From Solirubrobacterales bacterium (GTDB taxonomy: Bacteria > Actinomycetota > Thermoleophilia > Solirubrobacterales > 70-9): DNA of 64,000 nt. The stretch spans positions 1-64,000 of the forward strand of contig JAJNAZ010000001.1 in NCBI GenBank assembly GCA_021155855.1, given 5' to 3'. Positions 40,529 through 50,836 of this stretch are shown here, piece after piece. The first letter of the stretch is position 1, and every line of letters starts with the position of its first letter. Both the position numbers and the translations under genes were made by a program. Under the pieces are notes generated by a model, which saw only the letters and a program-made list of their open reading frames with translations, ran no database searches and was not told where the DNA came from.

Positions 40529-41604
40529 CCGGCGGCCGAGAGCTCGACCGCCGGCTCGGGCCGACCGGCCCCGAGCTCATAGCCCGTGACCCGGTCGAGG
40601 CTCGTGTCGCCGAGCTCGTCGATCGAGTATGTGCCGAGCACCGAATCGCGCCCGGAGGTCTCGAAGAAGGCGTCGATCACCGCCGTGCGGTCGAGCGGGT
40701 TCGAGGCGCGCTCAATCGAATCGAGGATCAGCGCCATGGCCTCATAGCCGTATGCGGCGTAGCGGCCCGGAGGGCGTCCGAACTCGCCCTCAAACTCGGC
40801 GGCGAACCGGCGTCCCGCGGTCGGTAGCTGCGACGGGTCGAGCGCCGCCGAGGTGACCCGAGCCGGCCGCGGCCCCCCGGTGGCCAGATACGCGTCGCTG
40901 CCGATCGCCTCGCCACCCGACACCGGCGCTGTGCCGGCGAGGTAGGCCAACCGAGCATCGCGACGCAGATCGAGCCCGATGCGCTCGGCCGCGATCGAGA
41001 ACGCGTCAGCCAGCCGGCGACCGAACGGCGTGCCGTCCGACTCGACAGCGGCCGCGCGCCAGCCGAGATCGACCGCCCACCGAGCGGCCGCCGCCGCCTG
41101 GACGTCGTCGGCCGGGATCACGCGGCCAAAGCTGCGCTGCCCGCTGGGCTGGGTCTCGGGCACCTGGTCCGTGCCGGGGAACGGGGCGACAAGATCGACC
41201 GCGGCGCTCGCCGGCGAGACGTGGAGCAGACGCGCTTCGTTGGTGACCGGGAGCGAGGCACGGGTGGCGCCGGACTCGAAATCACCGAGGTAGGCGATCG
41301 CGGTCGAGTCCTGAGCCGCCGCGCGGGCGTTCGCCGCCGCCCGTTCCGGGGTCCAGCCGGGATCGGGCCCCCCGGTGTCGTCGAGCACCACGGCCTCGAT
41401 CGCCACCCCGCCCGCCTCCTCACCGGCATCGGCTAGCGCCAGCCGCGCCCCGTCGGCCGCGTCGCGCCCGTCCGCGCCGGTCGAGCCGCGAAGCGGGAGG
41501 CTGGCATAGACGCGGAGGACGGCGTCGCCACTCTGCTCTGCCGAACCGCCGCAACCGACGACGAGGATCGCGACGATCAGGCTAGCCCAGAAACGGTTCC
41601 GCAA
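40525..41604 (-). CDS. Orphan HAAT-type substrate-binding lipoprotein
   Basis: A 359-residue type I periplasmic-binding protein. TTG 41604 is proposed as start (AGAGGA upstream). A short signal helix leads to the lipobox VVGC (about residue 18). Mature-domain features are VYASLPLRGSTGADGRDAAD, AIAYLGDFESGATRAS and GRYAAYGYEAMALILDSI. No permease or ATPase genes are nearby, so it may serve a distant transporter or a sensor. It overlaps the phosphofructokinase gene by 23 bp, suggesting co-expression downstream of it. Confidence 0.82.
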   Translation of the reverse strand: MRNRFWASLIVAILVVGCGGSAEQSGDAVLRVYASLPLRGSTGADGRDAADGARLALADAGEEAGGVAIEAVVLDDTGGPDPGWTPERAAANARAAAQDSTAIAYLGDFESGATRASLPVTNEARLLHVSPASAAVDLVAPFPGTDQVPETQPSGQRSFGRVIPADDVQAAAAARWAVDLGWRAAAVESDGTPFGRRLADAFSIAAERIGLDLRRDARLAYLAGTAPVSGGEAIGSDAYLATGGPRPARVTSAALDPSQLPTAGRRFAAEFEGEFGRPPGRYAAYGYEAMALILDSIERASNPLDRTAVIDAFFETSGRDSVLGTYSIDELGDTSLDRVTGYELGAGRPEPAVELSAAG

Positions 41605-42613
41605 CCGCGTATTCCTCTGGACTGACGGTGCGCAGCTCGGCGACCGCCTCGGCCAGCGGCACGAGCTCGATCCGGGTCCCGCGCAGGGCCGGCATCGTTC
41701 CCCAGCGGCCATCGTGCGCGGCGTCGATCGCGGCGATGCCGAAGCGGGTTGCAAGCACCCGGTCATAGGCGGTCGGCGTACCGCCGCGCTGGATGTGACC
41801 GAGCACCGTGGCCCGGGTCTCGAAACCGGTGCGATCCTCGATCTCGCGCTCGAGCCGGTGGCCGATGCCACCGAGGCGGACGTGGCCGAACTCGTCCGTG
41901 TCGCCGTCGGTGATCTCCATCGTCCCCTCCTTCGGCGTCGCGCCCTCGGCGACGACGACGATCGAGAACACGCGCCCGCGCGAGTGGCGCCGGCCGATCA
42001 GCCGGCACACGTGCTCGATGTCGAAGGGCTGTTCGGGGATCAGGATCACGTCGCCGCCCCCGGCGACCCCCGAGTAGAGCGCGATCCAGCCGGCGTGGCG
42101 GCCCATCACCTCGACCACCATCACCCGGTGGTGCGACTCGGCGGTCGTATGCAGCCGGTCGATCGCCTCGGTGGCAACCTGGAGCGCGGTGTCGAAGCCG
42201 AAGGTGACGTCGGTGGCCCCGATGTCGTTGTCGATCGTCTTCGGCACCCCGAGCACGCTGAGGCCGTGCTCGGCGTGCAGCCGGTTCGCCGCCCCGAGCG
42301 TGTCCTCACCGCCGATCGCGATCAGCCCGTCGAGGTGCAGGCTCTCCATGTTCTCGCCGATCTGCTCGGGCCCGCCCTCACGCTTGAACGGGTTCGTACG
42401 CGAGGTGCCGAGAATCGTTCCGCCCCGCGGCAGGATCCCCCGCGTGGACTCGATCGTCAGCTCCTCGTGCTGGTTCAACAGCGGCCCGCGCCAGCCGTCG
42501 CGGAAGCCGACGATCGCGTGACCGTAGTGGTCGATGCCCTTGCGGACGATCGCGCGGATGACCGCGTTCAAGCCCGGGCAGTCCCCGCCCCCGGTGAGCA
42601 CGCCGAGTCGCAC
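41582..42613 (-). CDS. 6-phosphofructokinase, predicted pyrophosphate-dependent
   Basis: A 343-residue PfkA-superfamily enzyme that phosphorylates fructose 6-phosphate. Motifs: TGGGDCPGLNAVIR, GGEDT at 101-105, PKTIDND at 124-130, MGRHAGW, and LGHIQRGG. In ATP enzymes the phosphate-donor site has Gly104 (GGDGS) and Gly124 (PGTIDND). Here the equivalents are Asp and Lys, the pair known to mark pyrophosphate-dependent enzymes. It would therefore run reversibly in glycolysis and gluconeogenesis with PPi. GTG 42613 starts the gene. The binding-lipoprotein gene overlaps its 3' end. Confidence 0.93.
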   Translation of the reverse strand: MRLGVLTGGGDCPGLNAVIRAIVRKGIDHYGHAIVGFRDGWRGPLLNQHEELTIESTRGILPRGGTILGTSRTNPFKREGGPEQIGENMESLHLDGLIAIGGEDTLGAANRLHAEHGLSVLGVPKTIDNDIGATDVTFGFDTALQVATEAIDRLHTTAESHHRVMVVEVMGRHAGWIALYSGVAGGGDVILIPEQPFDIEHVCRLIGRRHSRGRVFSIVVVAEGATPKEGTMEITDGDTDEFGHVRLGGIGHRLEREIEDRTGFETRATVLGHIQRGGTPTAYDRVLATRFGIAAIDAAHDGRWGTMPALRGTRIELVPLAEAVAELRTVSPEEYAVAEPFLG

Positions 42614-42696
42614 CCGCCCAACATACCCGTCGTGCGCAGCCGGGAGCGGCGCTGCGAATCAGGCGGGCGCGAGGAGCGGCGGGCGAGCGCGCCGGG

Positions 42697-42858
42697 TCAG
42701 GATCGGATCCACTCCAGCAACGGCCGGGCCCAGCGATCGAGCACGCCGTTGAAGAGGATGAAGAGGAAGATCAGCGCCGCGACCGTGCCGCCGAGCGAGA
42801 AGGCGTACGCGATCACGAGCGCGATCAGGCCGACGACGGTGAAGACGAGCAGGCGCAC
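42697..42858 (-). CDS. Small hydrophobic membrane protein
   Basis: A 53-residue protein from GTG 42858 (ATG 42897, inside trpA, would give 66). It has two closely spaced hydrophobic segments (VFTVVGLIALVIAYAFSLGG and VAALIFLFILFNGVL) followed by an amphipathic WARPLLEW end. It lies 10 bp after trpA in the same direction and may be the last gene of the trpFBA unit. The family is not recognised. The start is uncertain because no clear Shine-Dalgarno is present. Confidence 0.55.
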   Translation of the reverse strand: MRLLVFTVVGLIALVIAYAFSLGGTVAALIFLFILFNGVLDRWARPLLEWIRS

Positions 42859-42868
42859 CGGCGCAAGC

Positions 42869-43673
42869 CTATTGAACGGCGCGCCCGGCGGCCGCAATCG
42901 CCTGCCTGGCTTCGCCGATGAAACCCGCTACCGCCGCGGTCGCCGCGTCGCGACCGCCGGCCTCGTCCACCGCCCGCACGAGCCGCGAGCCGACGATCAC
43001 GCCGTCGGCGATCGCGCCCACCGCGGCCACCTGTTCCGGGGTCCCGATGCCGAAGCCGACCGCGACCGGAACGGGCGATTCCGCCCGGGTCGCCTCGACC
43101 AGGTCGGCGAGCCCGGAGGGCAGCGCCTCGCGCTCGCCCGTGGTCCGTGTGTCCGAGACGAGGTAGACGAAGCCCTCGGCCGCGGCGCAGAGCCGCGCGC
43201 GGCGCTCGGGATCCGTGGTCGGCGCGACCAGGGGCACCAGCGCGAGCCCGGCCGCACGCAGCGCCGCGGCAACGTCCCCGCCCTCCTCGGGCGGCAGGTC
43301 CGGGACGATTGCGCCCGCGGCGCCGGCGTCGGCGAGCGCGCGGGCGAAGCGCTCCGGGCCGCGGGCGAGCGCCATGTTCGCGTACGTCATCGCCACGACC
43401 GGGACCCTCGAGGCGAGCCGCTCGCAGATCGTGAGCGCGGAGTCGAGCGTCGCCCCCGCCGCCAGCGCCCGCGTCGCCGCAGCGTGGATCACCGGCCCGT
43501 CGGCGAGCGGGTCCGAGTAGGGGATTCCGAGCTCGACCAGATCGGCGCCCGCATCGGCGTAGGCGTCGGCGATGGCCAACGAGGTCTCGTGGTCGGGAAA
43601 GCCGCCCATCATGTAGGGCATCAGCGCCGCGCACCCCTGCGCCCGTGCCGCGGCGAAGGCGGCGGCGATCCGA

Positions 43674-43681
<8 letters not shown>
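42869..43681 (-). CDS. trpA: Tryptophan synthase alpha chain
   Basis: A 270-residue TIM-barrel lyase that cleaves indole-3-glycerol phosphate to indole and glyceraldehyde 3-phosphate. The catalytic Glu and Asp are in [15 protein letters not shown]. Other marks are MMGGFPD near the N-terminus, [10 protein letters not shown] in loop 6, and [11 protein letters not shown]. It forms the alpha2beta2 complex with TrpB. ATG 43681 overlaps the trpB end by 8 bp. Confidence 0.96.
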
Positions 43682-44926
<1,245 letters not shown>

Positions 44927-44930
<4 letters not shown>

Positions 44931-45574
44931 CGCGCCGCCACCCGTGCTCGCGGGGCGGCGAGCCCGGCGTTGCGCGCGAATGCCGCCATCAGCGCGTGGT
45001 CCTTGATCCCGGCGCTCGCCTCGACGCCGCTGGCGACATCGACGGCGTCGGGCTTCGCGACCGAGATCGCCTCGGCGACATTTACGGGCGTCAATCCCCC
45101 GGCGAGCAGCGCCGGCACCGCGGAACGGCGGCGCCCGACCAGCTCCCAGTCCAAGCTCTCGCCGGTGCCCCCCGGCGTCTCCGGTCGGTGGGCGTCGAAG
45201 AGGTGGTAGTCGGTCCGAAACGCCTCCGCGGCGAGCACGTCGGCGGCGCTGCGGACGCGCACCGCCTTGATCACCTTGCAGCCGGTGCGCCGGGCCGCCT
45301 CGCGACAGAAGTCCGGGCCCTCGTCGCCATGGAGCTGGAGCATCGTCAGCGACTCGTCCTCGGACGCGCGGGCAAGATCGCCGAGGGTCGCGTTGACGAA
45401 CACGCCCACGATCTCGATCGCCCGGCGCAGCTCGGCGCTGATCTCGACCGCGGTGCCGGAGTCGCAGCGGCGCGGGCTGTGCTCCCAGTGGTTGAGCCCG
45501 ATCGCCCAGGCGCCGAGGCGCACGGCCTCGCGCGCATCCTCGATCCTGGTGATGCCACAGAACTTCACCTTCAT
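44927..45574 (-). CDS. trpF: Phosphoribosylanthranilate isomerase
   Basis: A 215-residue TIM barrel. The catalytic Cys is in [14 protein letters not shown] and the Asp in [29 protein letters not shown] and [15 protein letters not shown] are the phosphate-binding segments. It opens the rings in the fourth step of tryptophan synthesis. ATG 45574 is used, since the upstream extension has no homologous content. It heads the trpF-trpB-trpA unit and is divergent from the proline dehydrogenase gene, 47 bp away. Confidence 0.95.
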
Positions 45575-45621
45575 GCGCGAAACAGGTTGGCAGAATGGCC
45601 CGGTGTGAGAGGCCCCACCGG

Positions 45622-46965
45622 ATGACCCGCGACGTGGCGCTGGAGGCCGAGGTTCAGCGGATCGGCCGCGCGCTTGCGCAGCGCTTCCCCTCGCCCGCCC
45701 GTCACCCGCTGCGGGCCCTCGATCAACGGGCCATGCGGCTCGCCTCCGAGGACGAGCAGATCCGCGCCGCACTGTTTCGGCTCGTCGATGTCACTCCGGC
45801 CACCCATTCGGTCGACGACCTGGCCCGCCACCTGATCGGCTACCTGGAGGAGATCTCGGAGCGTCCGCCGTCGCTGGATACCGCGCTGAAGATCAGCGAC
45901 ACCGCGCCGGGGCGCGCGGCGCTCGGCACCGCCACGACGGCGGCCGTGCGCCACATGGCGCACCGGTTCATCGTCGGCGAGTCCCCAAGCGCGGCGTTGG
46001 CGGACATCGCCGCGCTGTGGCGCCATGGCATCGCGGTCTCCGTCGACCTGCTCGGCGAGGCAACCGTCACCCCCGACGAGGCCGACCGCTACGCCGAGCG
46101 CTGCCACGACGCGCTCGAGACGCTCGCCGAGGCGGCTGGCCGCTGGCCCGAGCGCCGGTGGCTCGAGCGCGACTCCGCGGGGCCCGTGCCGCGGGTCAAC
46201 CTGTCGGTCAAGGTCACCGCGCTGACGCCGTTGATGCGGCCACAGGCTCCGCATCTCGGTCGCGACGACGCCGCCGGGCGAATGCGGCCGCTGCTGCGGC
46301 GCGCGCGCGAGCTCGATGCTCATCTGCACGTCGACATGGAGTCGCTCGACTCGCTCGAGACGACGATCGAGCTCGTGCTCGGGCTGCTCGCCGAGCCGGA
46401 GTTCCGCCGCGGGCCATCGGCGGGCGTCGTCGTGCAGGCGTACCTACGCGACTCGCCGGCGCAGCTCGACCGCCTGCTCGAATGGGCCGCCGCGACCGAG
46501 CGCGGGTCGCCGCTCGTGGTGCGCCTGGTCAAAGGCGCCTACTGGGACCAGGAGGTGATCGAGGCGCGCCAGCACGGGTGGCGCCCGCCGGTGTTCGAGC
46601 GCAAGTCCGAGTGCGATCGCAACTTCGAGCTGCTCACCCGGCGGCTGCTCGATGCCCGCCCGCTGGTGCGGGTCAAGGTCGGCTCTCACAATTTGCGCTC
46701 TGTCGCCCACGCGATCGCCTACAGCCGGCTCGGCGGCGGTGCCGACGCAGACCTCGAGCTGCAGGTGCTCCGCGGGCTCGGCGACGAGCTCGCGGAGGCG
46801 CTGCGGGCGGAGCGCCTACGGGTGCGCTCCTACTGCCCGGTCGGCGACCTGGTTGCGGGGATGGCCTACCTGGTCCGCCGCCTGCTCGAGAACACGTCGA
46901 ACGACTCGTTCTTGCGCGCCCACGCCCACGGCGCCCCGGTCGAGGAGCTTCTGGCGGCGCCGTGA
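45622..46965 (+). CDS. Proline dehydrogenase
   Basis: A protein of 447 residues from ATG 45622 (456 from ATG 45595). The FAD-binding TIM barrel of monofunctional or PutA-type proline dehydrogenase is seen through [49 protein letters not shown], the key [11 protein letters not shown], and [16 protein letters not shown]. It oxidises proline to pyrroline-5-carboxylate at the membrane. The next gene, 55 bp downstream, encodes P5C dehydrogenase, so the two domains of PutA are separate proteins here. GAGAGG lies upstream. Confidence 0.93.
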   Translation: MTRDVALEAEVQRIGRALAQRFPSPARHPLRALDQRAMRLASEDEQIRAALFRLVDVTPATHSVDDLARHLIGYLEEISERPPSLDTALKISDTAPGRAALGTATTAAVRHMAHRFIVGESPSAALADIAALWRHGIAVSVDLLGEATVTPDEADRYAERCHDALETLAEAAGRWPERRWLERDSAGPVPRVNLSVKVTALTPLMRPQAPHLGRDDAAGRMRPLLRRARELDAHLHVDMESLDSLETTIELVLGLLAEPEFRRGPSAGVVVQAYLRDSPAQLDRLLEWAAATERGSPLVVRLVKGAYWDQEVIEARQHGWRPPVFERKSECDRNFELLTRRLLDARPLVRVKVGSHNLRSVAHAIAYSRLGGGADADLELQVLRGLGDELAEALRAERLRVRSYCPVGDLVAGMAYLVRRLLENTSNDSFLRAHAHGAPVEELLAAP

Positions 46966-47020
46966 GCCGGACGCCGACAGGCCGAAGCCGGGCCGCGCCG
47001 CCGTTGAGGCGCGTGATTCC

Positions 47021-48604
47021 GTGAGCTTCGCCAACGAGCCCACGCTCGAGCTGCGCCGCGCCGACGCCCGCGATCGCCTGCTCGTCGCCCTCGACGACCT
47101 CGACAATCGGCTGCCGCTGCGGGTGGCGCCGGTGATCGGGGGCGAGCGAGGGGCGAGCGAGGGCTTCGAGTCGACCGACCCCGGGATGCCGGCGCGCGTC
47201 ATCGCCACCGCCGGTCGCGCCGACGAAACCGATGCCCGAGAGGCGGTCGAGGCGGCGGCGCGCGGGTTTCGCGAGTGGGGGCGGCGACCCGCGGCCCGGC
47301 GCGCCGAGTGCCTGCGCGCCGCGGCGGCGAGCTTGCGCGAGCGCCGACCCGAGCTCGCCGCGCTCCAGGTTCGCGAGTGCGCGAAGCCCTGGCAGGAGGC
47401 CGATGCCGACGTCTGCGAAGCGATCGACTTCCTCGAGTACTACGGGGCGGGCGCGGTCGAGCTCGAGCGCGGCCCAAAGCTGACCCAGGTCCCGGGCGAG
47501 CGCAACTCGATGCGTCACGAGCCGCGCGGGGTGGCCGCGGTGATCGCCCCGTGGAACTTCCCGCTCGCGATCCCGACGGGGATGACCGCGGCGGCGCTGG
47601 CGGCGGGAAACGCGGTCGTGCTGAAGCCCGCCGAGCAGTCGCCCGCGAGCGCCTTCGCGCTGGTCGAGGCGCTCCACGAGGCGGACGTGCCGGCGAACGC
47701 GCTCAACCTGCTGCCCGGGTTCGGCGACGCCGGCGCGGCGCTGGTCCGCGATCCGCGAGTGCACCTGATCGCGTTCACCGGGTCGAGCGCGGTCGGGCTC
47801 GAGATCGTGCGTGCGGCCGCCGAGACGCCCGCGGACCAGGCGCACGTCAAGCGCGTGATCGCGGAGATGGGGGGCAAGAACTGCATCCTTGTCGATTCCG
47901 ACGCCGACCTCGACGATGCGATCCCGGCGATCGTCGCCTCGGGCTTCAACTACGCGGGCCAGAAGTGCTCGGCCGCCTCGCGAGTGCTCGTCCACGAGGC
48001 GGTCGCCGAGGCGCTGCTCGAGCGGCTCGCCGGCGCGGTCGAGGCGCTCGTGGTCTGCCAGGCGGAGCGGTTCGAGACCGACGTGCCGCCGCTGATCGAG
48101 CGCGAGGCTCAGGAACGGCTGCGTCGTTGCGAGCAGCGGGCCGAGCGCGACGGCAGGCTCGTCACCCGGCGCTCCGAGCTCCCGGCGCCAGGCTGGTTCG
48201 CGGCGCCCGGGGTGGCGACCGACCTGCCGCCGGACTCGGCCCTGCTGCGGGAGGAGCTCTTCGGCCCCCTGGTCACTGTCGAGGCGGTGGGGAGCATCGA
48301 GGCGGCGCTGGAGATCGTCGACTCGCTCCCGTTCGCACTCACCGGCGGATTGTTCTCCCGCAACCCGGCGACGATCGAGCGGGTGGTCGGGAGGGCGCCG
48401 GTCGGCAACCTCTACGTCAACCGGGCGATCACCGGGGCGATGGTCGCCCGCCAGCCGTTCGGCGGCAACCGGCGCTCGGGCACGGGCACCCAGGCCGGCG
48501 GGCCGGGCTACCTGCAGCAGTTCGCCGAGCCGCGAGTTGTGAGCGAGAACACGATGCGCCACGGCCTCGTGACCGAGCCCGGGACCGGATCGGACGGGGG
48601 CTGA
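47021..48604 (+). CDS. 1-Pyrroline-5-carboxylate dehydrogenase
   Basis: A 527-residue aldehyde dehydrogenase of the P5CDH group. In order: VIAPWNFPLAIPTGMT, FTGSSAVG, the catalytic Glu in AEMGGKN, the catalytic Cys in NYAGQKCSAASR, EELFGPL, and the C-terminal ARQPFGGNRRSGTGTQAGGP. It converts glutamate semialdehyde to glutamate with NAD, completing proline catabolism. The provisional start is GTG 47021 (SFANEPTLELRRADAR follows). The region between the proline dehydrogenase stop and here has no better start. Confidence 0.94.
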   Translation: MSFANEPTLELRRADARDRLLVALDDLDNRLPLRVAPVIGGERGASEGFESTDPGMPARVIATAGRADETDAREAVEAAARGFREWGRRPAARRAECLRAAAASLRERRPELAALQVRECAKPWQEADADVCEAIDFLEYYGAGAVELERGPKLTQVPGERNSMRHEPRGVAAVIAPWNFPLAIPTGMTAAALAAGNAVVLKPAEQSPASAFALVEALHEADVPANALNLLPGFGDAGAALVRDPRVHLIAFTGSSAVGLEIVRAAAETPADQAHVKRVIAEMGGKNCILVDSDADLDDAIPAIVASGFNYAGQKCSAASRVLVHEAVAEALLERLAGAVEALVVCQAERFETDVPPLIEREAQERLRRCEQRAERDGRLVTRRSELPAPGWFAAPGVATDLPPDSALLREELFGPLVTVEAVGSIEAALEIVDSLPFALTGGLFSRNPATIERVVGRAPVGNLYVNRAITGAMVARQPFGGNRRSGTGTQAGGPGYLQQFAEPRVVSENTMRHGLVTEPGTGSDGG

Positions 48605-48624
48605 GCCAGCGGCTCGCCGTGCGA

Positions 48625-49818
48625 CTACTGCCGCGCCGACGCCGGGCGTTCGTCGAGCTCGACGCTCACCGTGCGCTCCTCGTCACCGCGCAACAGGGTG
48701 AGCTCGATCTCGTCACCGGGCTGCTTCGCGTCGACGGCGGCGATCACGTCGGTCATCCCGGTGACCGCCTCGCCCTCGGCGGCGATAATCAGATCGCCGC
48801 CCGCCCGCAGCGGCTGACCCTCGACCGTGAGCTCGGCGTCGCCGGCCTCGATCCCTGCCTCGTCGGCGGGACTGTCGGGGACGACCGACTGCACCAGCGC
48901 GCCGCCGTCGGCGTCGAGATTGAGCGCGTCGACGATCTCCGGGGTGAGGTCGGTGGCGCTGACGCCGAGGAAGGCGTGCTCGACCTCGCCGTCGTCGATC
49001 AGCTGCTGGGCGACTTCGCGCGCGGTGTTGACCGGCACCGCGAAGCCGATTCCGACGTTGCCCTGGCCGCCGGCGGACTCGATCTGCGAGTTGACGCCGA
49101 TCACGCGCCCGGCGGCATCGAGCAGCGGGCCGCCGGAGTTGCCGGGATTGATCGGCGCGTCGGTCTGGATCGCGTCCTGGATCACGAAGCCATTCGGCGC
49201 GTTGATCTCCCGCTGCACGGCGGAGATGATGCCGGCCGTAGCCGTGCGGTCGAGGCCGAACGGGTTGCCGATCGCGACCGCGGCATCCCCGACCTCGACC
49301 TGCGACGAATCGCCGAAGGTCAGCGGCTCGAGCACGTCGCCCGGCGCCTCGACCTCGATCACCGCGATGTCTGTCGATGGGTCCGTCCCGAGCACCTCGG
49401 CGGAGTAGGACTCGCCGTCTTCGCCGAGGGTGACCTCGATCTGGTCCGCGCCCGCGACCACATGGGCGTTGGTGAGGATCCTCCCCTGTTCGTCGATCAC
49501 GAAGCCCGAGCCCGTCGCGGTTCCGCCGCCCTGCGGCGGGATCCCGAACGGACCCGGCTGCGTGGACTCGGCACCCGCGTCGGCGCTGATGAAGGCGACG
49601 CCGGGAGCGGCGTCGTCGTAGATCTCGTTCACGGTCGTGCCGCGCCCACCGCTCTCGTCGGCGGCCGGCTCGGTGAGCGGCGTCGGCACGGCGGCCGGGG
49701 CGGCGCCGTCATCGCCGGCCTCAACCCATCCGGCGGCGATCGCCACCCAGCCGAGCAGGCCGACCACGAGGCCACCGGCGAGGGCAGAGGCAAAGGGAGT
49801 CCGCGGAAAGCTCTTCAT
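48625..49818 (-). CDS. HtrA/DegP-like serine protease with PDZ domain
   Basis: A 397-residue envelope protease. An N-terminal membrane anchor (about 8-32), a Pro/Ala-rich linker, then a trypsin-like domain with His in LTNAHVVAGA, Asp in PSTDIAVIEV and Ser in INPGNSGGPLLDAAG, so the triad is complete. A C-terminal PDZ domain (about 300-390) follows. It would degrade or sense misfolded proteins outside the membrane. The gene converges with P5C dehydrogenase. The 168 bp upstream, to trpC, contain an AT-richer patch near 49865-49885 but no confident promoter. Confidence 0.94.
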   Translation of the reverse strand: MKSFPRTPFASALAGGLVVGLLGWVAIAAGWVEAGDDGAAPAAVPTPLTEPAADESGGRGTTVNEIYDDAAPGVAFISADAGAESTQPGPFGIPPQGGGTATGSGFVIDEQGRILTNAHVVAGADQIEVTLGEDGESYSAEVLGTDPSTDIAVIEVEAPGDVLEPLTFGDSSQVEVGDAAVAIGNPFGLDRTATAGIISAVQREINAPNGFVIQDAIQTDAPINPGNSGGPLLDAAGRVIGVNSQIESAGGQGNVGIGFAVPVNTAREVAQQLIDDGEVEHAFLGVSATDLTPEIVDALNLDADGGALVQSVVPDSPADEAGIEAGDAELTVEGQPLRAGGDLIIAAEGEAVTGMTDVIAAVDAKQPGDEIELTLLRGDEERTVSVELDERPASARQ

Positions 49819-49986
49819 CCCGGCAAGGCTGACCCGGTCTGGTAAAGCCTCCGTAACGAGCCGCGAAAATGAATCTAAGAACGCGTATCCGGCTAGCCGC
49901 CCTGCGCGCGAGCTGCCTGTCGCGCGCGCGAAGCAGCAGCAACTACCAACTCCTGGTCTTAGAAGGGCCGTCGCGTGGCCCGCGGA

Positions 49987-50808
49987 TCAGTGCTCCGAGG
50001 CCCGGTCGAGGTAGTGCTCTCGCGTGGCTTCCTCGTCCATGGTCAGCTCGCGAACCGCACCCTCCGGATCGCCGGAGCGCATCAGCACCTCGCCGATCAG
50101 GACCGCGTCACAGCCGATTCGCTCGAGCTCCTCGAGCTGCTCCCAACTGCCGTACCCGGACTCCGAGACCACGGTCTTGCCGGCCGGAACGTCGGTGAGC
50201 AGGCGCGGCGTGGTCTCCAGATCGAGCGTCAGCTCGCCGAGATCTCGGTTGTTGATTCCGATCACCTCGGCGCCGATTTCGAGCGCGCGCTCGAGGTCGG
50301 CCTCGTCGTGGACCTCGACCAGACAGTCGAGGTCGAGCAGCCTCGCCTCCTCGTGGAGCAACGACAGCGCCTCGTCGTCGAGTGCGGCGACGATCAACAG
50401 CACCGCGTCGGCGCCGTTCGCGGCGGCCTCGTAGAGCTGGTAGACGTCGACGATGAAGTCCTTGCGCAAGATCGGCAGGCTCGATGCCGCCCGCGCCGCC
50501 CGCAGGTCGTCGAGCGAGCCGCCGAAATGCGGCCCGTCGGTGAGCACAGAGAGGGCGGCGGCCCCGCCGCGCTCATACGCGGCGCAGACTTCGGCGACGG
50601 TCGCCCCCGAGGCGATCTCGCCCGCGCTCGGAGAGCGGCGCTTGAACTCCCCGATCAGCGACAGGCCCGGCCGCACCAGCGCCTCGTTGAACGGGCGCGA
50701 TCCGCTCAGGGTGCCGACCGCGTCGCGCAGGGTCTCGATCGAGACCGCCCCCTTGCGGCGCTCGACCTCAACCCGCGCTGCCCCCACGAGCTCCTCGAGC
50801 TTGCTCAT
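49987..50808 (-). CDS. trpC: Indole-3-glycerol phosphate synthase
   Basis: A 273-residue TIM barrel that closes the indole ring. Marks: LSLIGEFKRRSPSAGEI (substrate Lys), LSVLTDGPHFGGSLDDL, LPILRKDFIVDVYQL (catalytic Lys), VIGINNRDLGELTLDL, and VVSESGYGSWEQLEEL. It is the last gene of the hisIE-trpE-trpG-trpD-trpC series and starts at ATG 50808, 28 bp after trpD. Confidence 0.96.
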   Translation of the reverse strand: MSKLEELVGAARVEVERRKGAVSIETLRDAVGTLSGSRPFNEALVRPGLSLIGEFKRRSPSAGEIASGATVAEVCAAYERGGAAALSVLTDGPHFGGSLDDLRAARAASSLPILRKDFIVDVYQLYEAAANGADAVLLIVAALDDEALSLLHEEARLLDLDCLVEVHDEADLERALEIGAEVIGINNRDLGELTLDLETTPRLLTDVPAGKTVVSESGYGSWEQLEELERIGCDAVLIGEVLMRSGDPEGAVRELTMDEEATREHYLDRASEH

Positions 50809-50836
50809 CCTCGCAGCAGGGTAGTGCAGGCGCTCG

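Noticed and set aside
47275-49845. Very long open frame on the plus strand through P5C dehydrogenase and the HtrA gene
   Set aside because: It overlaps two clearly coded genes, its translation is Arg/Ala/Gly-rich without domains, and it is a by-product of GC-rich codon use.
49819-49986. Possible small RNA or attenuator between the HtrA gene and trpC
   Set aside because: No stable hairpin with a T-tract and no leader peptide with Trp codons could be recognised.
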